NCBI GenBank assembly: GCA_016801885.1
Contig: CM028889.1
Coordinates: 17,688,501 to 17,752,500, forward strand
Direction: 5' to 3'
Source: Toxotes chatareus
Taxonomy: Eukaryota; Chordata; Actinopteri; Toxotidae
Length of the DNA stretch: 64,000 nt
In this document: positions 51,001 to 61,500 of the stretch, piece after piece
Position numbering within the stretch: position 1 is the stretch's first letter
How the letters are laid out: each line of letters starts with the position of its first letter
Notes under the pieces: generated by a model
Database searches by the model: none
Seen by the model: the letters and a program-made list of their open reading frames with translations, nothing else
What the model was told of the DNA's origin: nothing
Program-made: the position numbers and the translations under genes

Positions 51001-54000
51001 AGATGAGAACAAGTACAGAAATGAATATACACACTAAAATGAGACCTGCTTCTCTGTGTAGAGGCTGATCGGTGGAAGCAGGGTTGATGAGTTTAACAAA
51101 CTGATTGAATGTATTAATAAGCAAAAAGCAGAATTCAGCTGATGGCATCAAGTGGGTCTGTACTGGAAAATACAGAAAAAGTGAAAAAAAAATATTTTGT
51201 GCGTTTTGTGTGTTAACACTTAGATAACAAGGATATTAAGGTTTTATTTTTTGTTACTACCGGTTCCTACGTTTTCTTCTTTTTAAATCCTGCATTTTGT
51301 TATTTCCCACTATTTTTTTCTGACTGATTAGTGATCTGAGTGAAAAAACAGTGCCCACTCTACATATACTATGCTATATGGGCCAAGAGGCAGTGCAGTG
51401 ATTGTTTGAATCTTGTTGACAAAGGCTCTACTTTTGTTAACACAGTGTAAACACGACCCACACTAGCAACTTCCACTAACTGCTGTACAGCTTAATGTAA
51501 AGGCTTCTATTGCTTATTCTCCTTTTGTGTGCTGGTACAATGAACACAATGGCAAAAACGCTGCTTCCTGTACAATAAAAGCATGAGGCAGTGATAGAAA
51601 TGATCATTTGTGTGTGCAGGTGAATTGATGAGTACATAAATAACAGATGAGGTGAAACAGAACAGATGCACATATTATGTCCTTTATGTCAAAGAGTCTT
51701 AGCACTCAGTAATCTATCAACATTTGCCCTTTTACATTTAAGATCTAGTCCTAACCAGTGTATTATTTCCACTTCATTCACAATCTCTGACCTACCCCCT
51801 CTGTACCCCTCTCTCTGCTAATAAATGAACAATTGCTGGCTGAGCTGAAGGAAAAGAAAACAGAAACTGGCTTCTGAATAATCTTCACCAGCAGCGCTGT
51901 GTCCGTCTTTGAGCTGGGTCCAGCAGTACTGAACTGATGCAGAAACAAAGCAGTGCACAGTTGAACATTTGCGCAAAAGCACAAAACATTGAATACAAAC
52001 AACACTTTTTTTGATCGTATTGCTTTAAATCTGATAGTCCTCTTTAGATTACACTCAATTTTGAAGCCAGAGAGGTTTTTTTTCCTGGTCACTGCAGTTA
52101 GTAAGTCAACACACTCATCAACAGACATGCCAGCCAAACCCAGAGACAATTTTCCACCTCGCTCCAACTAACATTCAAATTCCAATTTCTCTGCCAGCCT
52201 GGTTCTTCCACACAAAAGACAAAAAGCACAACATACTGTCAATGTCTAATTAAGCCTACCAGGCCAGTAACACATCTCATAACCATCTTCAACAAAGCCC
52301 AAAAAACACTGACTATGCAAGGCTAGGAAAAGGATTGCTAAGAACAGGAAAAGATAAGGGAACCCAACAGACAAGCAGATCTAGATGGAATAAAAAGCTG
52401 TGTCATTACAACAACAGTCATCACTGAAGAACCCAGGAGTAAGCCATTTCTGTTTAGGAATGTGTAGTTGAGGTGATTATATTCAAAATGCATTGAAGAG
52501 ATTTTTTTCTTAACAAAAGGACCATAAAAAACTAATCTCAAGATAAGAAAGAATGCAGCATTGTCTGTTTACTGATATCACAGAGCTTATCACAGCTAAC
52601 CCACTGCAGCTACAGACCGCCTCAGTGTTGCCAAGCCAATAGAACGATATGCGATACCCACAGTGAAAACAAACCAATGTTGTACTAGACATTATGTCAT
52701 GGCCAACAGATCAATGCATACACGGCTTTGACATCAGGCCAGAATATACTATTACTGTGATTCATATCATCAGGTGGACCCTGTGGGTGAGTGCTGACCA
52801 GCTCTGTCACTCTTGAACAGTGTGATAAAGTTCCAGTCACTCACTCCTGTCAGCAGCGCTGTGGTTTGCAGCTGATCCACGGGACACTCAGCCCACATCA
52901 AAAACCACTACCATCACACCCAACATCTGCTGACTGGTAACGACCCTATCACACATGAAGCACACTTGTGGTGTACAATGCACACTCGAGTGCATCACTC
53001 AGTGAACTGGAAATACAAATGAGGTCTAGGTCACCACTGCGATCACTAGAATTATATTTCCTGATGTCTATAATTTAATTTACTGTACTAAGTATGAACA
53101 ATTTCCAAAAAGGACCTGAGAGTGCATGACACATTTCAACTAGTGTAAAGCCACAATTCTGTGTTGGAGAAGATGTTGGTTAGATTAATATCTGTAATTT
53201 CCTTTCACTATTCTTTGTATAGAAATTTACCATGGTAAAACCACTTGTGTGCCCCTCTGCAGTTCATAGAAAAACCCCTAAACCACAATCAGTTGTTAAA
53301 AAAAAACAACTTGGATTGAAGTTATTACTCTCTTACACAGCAGCCAAAAACTGACATCACCTGCTTCCTGTGTGTTCATGCATGCACGCGTATGTGTATA
53401 CGAGGTTATTTAATTCCATGAGACAATAGTGACAAAAACATCAACACATGGGGCAAACTCTGAAGCAGCCAGCCAAACCATGACATCATCTAAATGAAAC
53501 AGGAGGAACTGGGGCTCAGGGAGCTGTTTACTCAGTGAAGCGAAACATCTCTCACCCAAAAACGAAGGGTCATGATTACCATTAAAAACTAGTAGCATAC
53601 TGGCAATACTTAAAAGGAGAGGCTGAGGCAAATCTAGATCTAATCGATAATCGATTCATTGTTTTGGTGACTTTTCAAGCACAGATGTCAAACATTGTTT
53701 AGGTTTCAGTTTTAATATAAGGATTTTGTACTTTTTTTTGTCATATACAGTAAATATAGTTAACTGACATCAGTGGGGTTTTGACTGTTGTTTGAATAAA
53801 GGAAGCAATCTGAATACACCAGTTTAAGACAGGCATTTTCACTAAATTCTGAAACTAAAATGGTGACAAAATGGTGAGTTGAGAAAATAATGGGCAGCTT
53901 AATGATTAGTGGATACAGCTGCAGTCCCACATTCAGGTAAATAATCATACAATTTATTATTTTGCTCCTTGAGCACGTTTCTACTTTGTTGGTTGGTCTG

Positions 54001-55537
54001 CTGACTAATCCGGCCAAAAGACAGAATGAAAAGCAGATGATAACAACTGTTAAGACGTCAAAACCTGCTGAGAGGCACTCAGAGGAAACACTGGGGCAAT
54101 CAAAAACTTAAATCTAGCCAAAAGCAGACGCCCAGAGAGTCAGGCATGCTGGATAGCAAAGCAGTGATGCATAGAGAAGTGGTGTGCTAACAGGGTGAGG
54201 TGGGTGAGACCCAGAGTCAGTGGAGTGGACTGTTATGCACTTGCAGACCTGCCAAGCACAATTATCACCATGTGATTCAGTCAAAAAGAAAACTCAGTCA
54301 GAACATAGAAGTAGAGGAGTGAGGGGACAGGCTGAATGGTCACCCGTCAGCCTGGGCCATTCCTATTGCCTGATGGTAATACAGCAATGGTAGAGGGGAT
54401 CACCTGCCCGGCTGAGGAATTACAAGAATTTGACACTCAAGAATAACACAATTTAACACATCGAGGACCATGGAGTTTCATAACACCAAGCCAGTTAGCT
54501 GCCTGAGTCTCTGAGCCAAGTATAACGGGGTGGGAACATTAGAAATAAAAGAGACTGTAACACAGACAGATGTATCTCGCCATCTAACTGTAAATGTGAA
54601 TACTGTTACCTGTACTAACCTTTGATTTTCTCACCATATGAGAGACAACATCCGAACAAGCTAGTAACATTTCAACAACCGACTCCGGGCAAATAACAGA
54701 AGTTATCTGGGAAGCTAACGCTAGCTAAGTTAGCAATCACCTGTTGAGCGTCTTGCAAAGTCTGCAACCCAGCGGCAAAGACAAACTCCTGAAAGGGCAC
54801 ATAAAGTGAACTTGAAGGAAAGTTGCTCAACATTCAGTCACGAAGACAAAACAGCGCCGATGTGGCCGTGTGTTTACATAAACTATCGCTTTAAGCTAAT
54901 TAAAGCCAACAGCTTACCCAACTAACCTTGTTTTTCAAATAGAAGCGGTTGTAGGCAAGCTAACAACGCTAGCGTTAAGTGGCTAACAGCTATTCAGCTC
55001 TGTGTCACCTAAGCTAATTTGGAACAGTCTGCAATAAATTGAGTATCTAAAAAACTTTAGAAGTGGCTTCCCCTTGTTCACACGTTTACTCAAACCCGAC
55101 AAAAAACACCAAGCCTTCAGAAGAGAAACGCAGGAAGCGGTTGGTTGGCTATTATTAGCACTTAGCTGGTTGGCTAGCTAGCGGCCAGGATGCCTGAAAA
55201 GTCCCATTGAGCGAAACAACGGGAGTTATCCACCTGATCGCACTTCAGACCATCGCTACAGTAGCTGCCTCTTACCGTTCCAGCAAGACCCGGGTTTATC
55301 TGGATCGGCTGCATCCAGAGGGAAGTGTAGTCTGTCCGTAAGCTAGATAAATCAGTTCGGCCATTGAATATCAGTAGCACAAGTATGCCACATTCTTGGT
55401 TTTGTCCAGTTTTGTGTCCTACTCTGCACTGGGAACAATCTCTGGCACACAAACGACGCATTCCACAGGCCGATTCTCGGCTGAATCCCCACAGGGCTCG
55501 GTTCAAATTAAAGGGACACTCACTTGTTTTCTCACGC

Positions 55538-55573
<36 letters not shown>

Positions 55574-58500
55574 CAACAACACAAGAAGTGTCAACATTTA
55601 GGATTTGCGACTTTATGGGTGATGAATGGAGAGTTGCCACAAAGACAAAGGAGAGTGAGATAGATGTGTTATTGGTTTCTGGTTAATGTCTAAAAGAAGC
55701 AGCGCTGCCTGATTCACTCTGGATGTGGTGCCCTGTGTCTTGTTAAATATTCCAGAACAACTTTGTTTAATAATCACACTATTAAAAACAATCATACATT
55801 ATATCCCACCCTGCCAGACTGTAAGAATTATAAATGTTCTGTACATAGTATGGCCTTTGTCTCCCACAGAGCAGAAGGAGCAAGGAAACCTATGAGGTCC
55901 CAGCCATGAAATAATGAAGTGGAAGCACAGAATGACTAACTGCTCCTCTCCTTGCACTCCTGTAAATGGTCCACTTCAGAGAAGATGAAAGGGCACTAAT
56001 ATTGAGAACAGTTCTATTTCCTCATTGGAAACTCTATTTGGCGATGTGAAATTCTCTACCAGCAGACCACATGGCTTATGAGAAGTCTCTGAATTACAGT
56101 AATACCAACAAATGTGTCCCCATAGCTGATTAGACGTCAGTCTGGCTATGTCACGATGAAAAGGAATTACCCTGTAGGAGTCTGCTTCAACAACTGAAAT
56201 GCTGTTTACACGTTAATGCATCTGCAATATTGTTCCTATACATACAGACATATATGATAAAAATGTATGGTAAATATAATACATAAAATAGGCAGCATAT
56301 TGAGTATGCAAGTACCTATACAATGGCTAAATGTACATATTTCTTGCCACACACTTTATAGTTCTTTCAGTCTGTGCAGAAAAGCAGAATGGAAATGCGT
56401 AATAAACATATTGGCTAATACAGCATTTAAAATATGCTATTATGGTTGATGGGATTTTACTTCATTATATGTTTACTTTAGAACCATGCAGTTGTGGGTA
56501 CTTAAACTGTACTTTAACACAACCACATACATCTATTACCAAAAGTTGTGGCACTACCAATTTCTGTTAAATTTGAACAGACTTATTTGATCACTTTAAA
56601 CCTTTGATTATTTTGTTGGTAAGTGGCCTACTTTCTCAAACTTATACTTTTTCAGACCTAAAGCAAACAGGTTTACATCTTTCATTGGGTATTACAGTCT
56701 TATCAGCTGGCCTGCAGGCTGCATAGGAATGGCACAACTTTGACAGAAAGAGGAACAGCTGGGTGTTGAAATGTCCTCAACAGGCCTACTCTATGCATGG
56801 ACATAAAGCTGTGGTTGCCTCCAGACAAAACAGGACCTACTGTCTTATTGTTCATACAACGCACAGAAGATACAGGAAATATGAACAATATTACAAGTTG
56901 GAGGAACAAAGTTACAGCATGCTATAGTTCCACATAAACGTGTCAGAGAATGGTGATAATACATCATATAACACATCTAAACAAGTGAGCTGAGTTGTGC
57001 AACACAAGACACAAGCAGCAATGACACAGCTTGAAAACGAGCACAGAGGGAGCTGTGGATTTCATTGTTTTTCTTTTTTTTTATGAAATTCTTCACAGTT
57101 TTAGATGCTTTTTGAAGAGGAACTGAAAGGGAACACCATCATCTTTTCAGCAGAAAGGTGCAAAAGAAAAGCCACTTGATGTAATTATCACTTTCTAGGT
57201 TTCTAAGACAAAGTGAAAACTTCAGAAATTCAGAAAGGTTTATGGGATTCATTACTCTTTATGGCCTCATGTGTGTGGATGTGTTTGTTTGCCTGTGTGC
57301 TTGAGTGGACCACTAACTGGGTGAGTGAGCATGCATGCAGCAGCATGGGTATAAATAGATGCGAGTTTGTATGTGAGCGCGACACCTATGCACGTGTCAT
57401 CCTGAGAACAAGCGTGGGTGCGTGTACACCTGCAACTGTGGTGTTACTCACTCATGCACTGCAGGCCATGCTTTTTCTGCAGGGTCTTGCCGCACAGTGA
57501 GCAGGTGGCACAGCTGGAAAAAGCGCCTGGCCTCAAATAATGCCCATTGCTGCTGCTGCTGGTGGTGCTGTTCCTGCGCACTTTCCCTTTGGCTTCCCTC
57601 TCCTTCTCCTTCCCCTTCTCTTTCTGCTGCTCTTTTTCTCGATTCTTACCCTGTAGAGGAACAACAAAAGCAAACACAGAAGGAGGTTTGTATACGCAAA
57701 TTTGTGTGTCCTCTTTCACTGTATGGCTGGGTGTGACATCACACAACCACATCGGAGGCAGGATATGTAACAGGGTTTGTGTAAGTAGATTAGTGCATTG
57801 TGCGTGCAGCAACATGCAACATGAAGTAAACTCTTCACACCTCAGGATTTGGTCTTTGTAATATCAGGAAATACAGCAAAGAGCAGCCACTGCATTCACT
57901 TTTCTGTGTTCCTAGGAACATTTTGTCCCTAGGATTCTTAGCTCTTGGAGAAAATTGTAATCCTTATTAGGTCATATACAGTATGTTGCTGCAGTTCAGG
58001 AGGCATGGTATGTTGCACTATGAGTTCAAAGTGACAACATGCACCATTTTTCTGTCTTATGGGTTTACCTTATCTTTATTGAAGGAACCAGTCATCCTGT
58101 TCCTCAAAGAGCTGAGAGTCCTCTTCACCTTGGTGCCTTTCTCCACCTTCTCTGTACGATCATCCTCTTCTTCATTCCTGGCAGAAGTGGCAGTGAGTTC
58201 ATTGCACCAAAAAATACAGGAAATGTCAACATATGAAAACAGCTTTATGTTTTGTTTTTTGTTTTTTTTTTGTCTGCCAGTATTTATCTCATCTCATCCA
58301 CACATTTAAAAATCACCACTAGTTGATGAAAATAGTTTGTTGAATCATCTTGAAACCGTATTTTATAGTTTTGTTTTTTGTCTTGCATAAGGTGTATGAC
58401 ATATAACTTGTATGGTCTTTGTTGACTGTCAATCTGGAAAACAACGCATATGACACAAAACACTTTATGTTTCACCATGTATGGTTTTGACCAGAACCTG

Positions 58501-61500
58501 TAACAGATAGCTAATAAAACACCCCTGCAAATGGACAAGACACATAGAAAGCAATTAAAGATCTCATAATTCTGTGAGCTTTTTTTGTTTTTTGGCCAAA
58601 ATTGTCCACTGTGACCTGTGAACATTTCTGCAGCTTCAGTGATACAAAAAAAAAAAAGACAAGAACAATACTCACTCATTAGAGAGGAACTCATACCAAG
58701 TGACATTTCCTGAATCTTTGTCTGATGTGTGGTGCCTCTGCTTCGCTCTGTGACAGACAATGACATGATTTTAATAGCAAAGTGGCCCAATGATGAACCA
58801 TACACACTAAAATTTTAAACTTTCCACGCTGAAACATTGCAATAAGATGCTGTTTTCAGAGCACAAGTGAATAGTGTTGTGAAAACAAAAGACAATCTGA
58901 GAGGATAAGATAGTATAGCCAACAGTAAAATTTGAAAAGATGGGCTTCCCTCAGTCAGGTGAGTCCAACATCAACTTATGGTTTTGTGAAATTAAAAAAC
59001 AACAAAAAAAAAAAAGTCTGGTCTTCCACAGACATTTTCCATGTTCAATGGCACACTGTGTCAGTGCACAAACAGGCACATGCATACACACATGCCATAA
59101 GACATGCATGCACAAACAAAACAATATGTACACAAACACAGAGACAGTGCAGTGCTCCCCCTGGTCATTAATTGGCCTGCCCTGCTGCTGCTTTGAAGAT
59201 TCAGATGATGTTTGAACAGCAGCAGGAGCAAGCAGACCTCCCTCTCCTGTTTACTTACCCATGGTACAGCTTTAGCTCCTGCAGAACTTTCTGTACCATC
59301 AGCCTAAGACAAACAAGACACTGAGGCTGAGTGGGGGCTGCGAGAGGAGAGGACAGGAGGGGAGAGGAGAGGAGAGGGCACGACTGCTGGGAGCTGGGTG
59401 TCAAACTGTGATTTAGAGAAAAATCCTCCCTCGTCTGCTGTGTCCACACAATCAGCAGACACACACACTCACAGTCACATTAGCGCACATTAACCGTACA
59501 CACACACACACACAGGGGCCATCTAAGGAGCTGGGAGAGAGGACTGTGGGAGGGGGAGGTTGCAGGCATATGACATGAAGCAGAAATGTCAGGAGGAAAT
59601 GGGGAAAACCCCTCCGTTACGTGGGAGTTAGATAGCTGCACTAGACTATAACAATTTACAACTGCAGAACAGTATGTGCGCTACTGTACCGCACAATTCA
59701 AAAGCTGCAGGTACAGTTTACACCACCAGCAGCTGCCTTCTGTGAATCAAACCAGAAGCATCATTAAACCTCAACTGCCAGTCAGGCTGAGGCATCCTCC
59801 AGAAAGGAAATAGATATTCCAATCCAAACGGTCAAATGGGTTTAAAAGGCCTGTAGATGGCATTAAATATCTTAACTATCTTCATCAGTAGGAAAGTTAT
59901 ATGATTCAAATTACAAAAGCTTAATCTTTGTCATGGCTATACTGATACAATGAACTGATCTGAATCCTTCTACGAATTCTGAATCATACATTTATCTTTG
60001 TCTTCCCACTTCATCGTGTTCTTTGTGCATATACACACACTCATAACAAAAGTCTTTTTTTCTCTAATTTGTACCTTTGTTTTACTTAAAATTAATACTT
60101 TAGCTGAAGTGAAGTTTCAGTATCATGAATATGACTCTATAAACAGATGAAACTAAAAAAAAAAGCCTAAGATGAGAAAAAAGGGCTCTGAAATCTAACT
60201 CAGATGGCAGATGTAACTGATGATGATGGTTTGGACTTACATGTGGCTCTGTCCTTCAGTAGAATGTAGGTTTTCTTCAGGGTCAAACGCCTCTGCTGTA
60301 CGAACGAAAGAAGAAAAGGTCAGATATGATGAAAACAGCTGCCTGCTGAGTGTAAAACACATAAACTAGCATGTTCTCTACATGGACACTCAGCCCCACC
60401 TCCTGCTGCCCGTGCGGCCTGTTTGGATGTCTGCACAACACGGGAAATGTGTGCAGCACGGGAGCATTCGTCCGTGGCGAGGATGTCTGAGCGGGAATAC
60501 AGATGTTTGCTGGGAGCACCACTGGCCTGAAAACATTGAAGAATAAACACACATGTAGATCATGTGCACATTTGATCTGTTTTACCTCCTCTTAGTTTTT
60601 TCCCTTACAAGATCAGTCCCTTGAAAGAGCAGTCTGGAGATGTTCCACAGTTTTCGTGTTGTCAGGAAAAACCCAATGAAAATACCAAGAACAACAAAGC
60701 CCTCACACATCGTCCCGGTGTCGTAAATACTACCCTAGAGCACGAAATGAGTATTAATCTGCAGCTAAAAATAATCCCCAGCAAACACACCATTTACTCC
60801 AGTTTGAGTAACATTTGCTAAAACTCCATGGCAAACATGCTGTTGGTTTTGGTCATGAGATTAGATTTGCAGACAATAACAAAACTCCAGTCATCTTTAA
60901 AGTATAGTGTGTCGCTATTCCTTATTACCATGCTTGTGACCCTGGCTCTGGGACAGGTGACCTTCAGCCTGGGACCATCTGTCTCCTCCCCAGGAGAGGC
61001 TGTGAAGCTGTAGATCTGCTCCTGTCTGTCCTCATCATCCTCTCTTTCTCCATCGCTGTCCATGGCCATGGTATCCAGACTCAGTCTGACAGCACAGCAT
61101 AGCAACAAACACACAAGGAGGGGGTTAACCAGTTCTGAAATGTATCTGTTAACCAAACGAAAAATTTGAGCGAGACACACTGTGTCCTGTGTTTATTTTT
61201 GTGTTCCGTTTCAGTTTTGTTTCCTAATAAAGATTTGGTGAACTGTTCATGTCAACACACAAAGTTGTCTTGAACAGCATTATTTAAGATGTGAAAGAGT
61301 AACCAATTAAACCACCAGAAACCATTAAATAGCACAGTGAGGGCAAAGACGTTAAGAGCCACAGTTAATGATGCTGGGTGACACTAAAAGCAAAACATTA
61401 AATTCCTCTTCCTCATAGGAAGGACTTCAAGCATGGCTTATGAGGAAAGTGCAGTAATGACCTTCCTTTGATTTTTTTCCATTCATCTTTAGCAACTATG

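Larger units (their letters stand above)
50194..57451 (-). other. Intron 9-10 of arhgef28, 7.3 kb, splitting the C1 finger
   Basis: No internal exon of the main form is seen. It contains a full-length fish repeat (53640-53935), a TG run (about 55541-55571) and a CpG-rich block (about 54640-55510). The remaining sequence is AT-rich and featureless, with many short chance frames. Confidence 0.6.

Noticed and set aside
57547..57861. Plus-strand frame rich in Leu/Ser/Phe
   Set aside because: It is antisense to the Lys/Glu-rich linker of exon 9.
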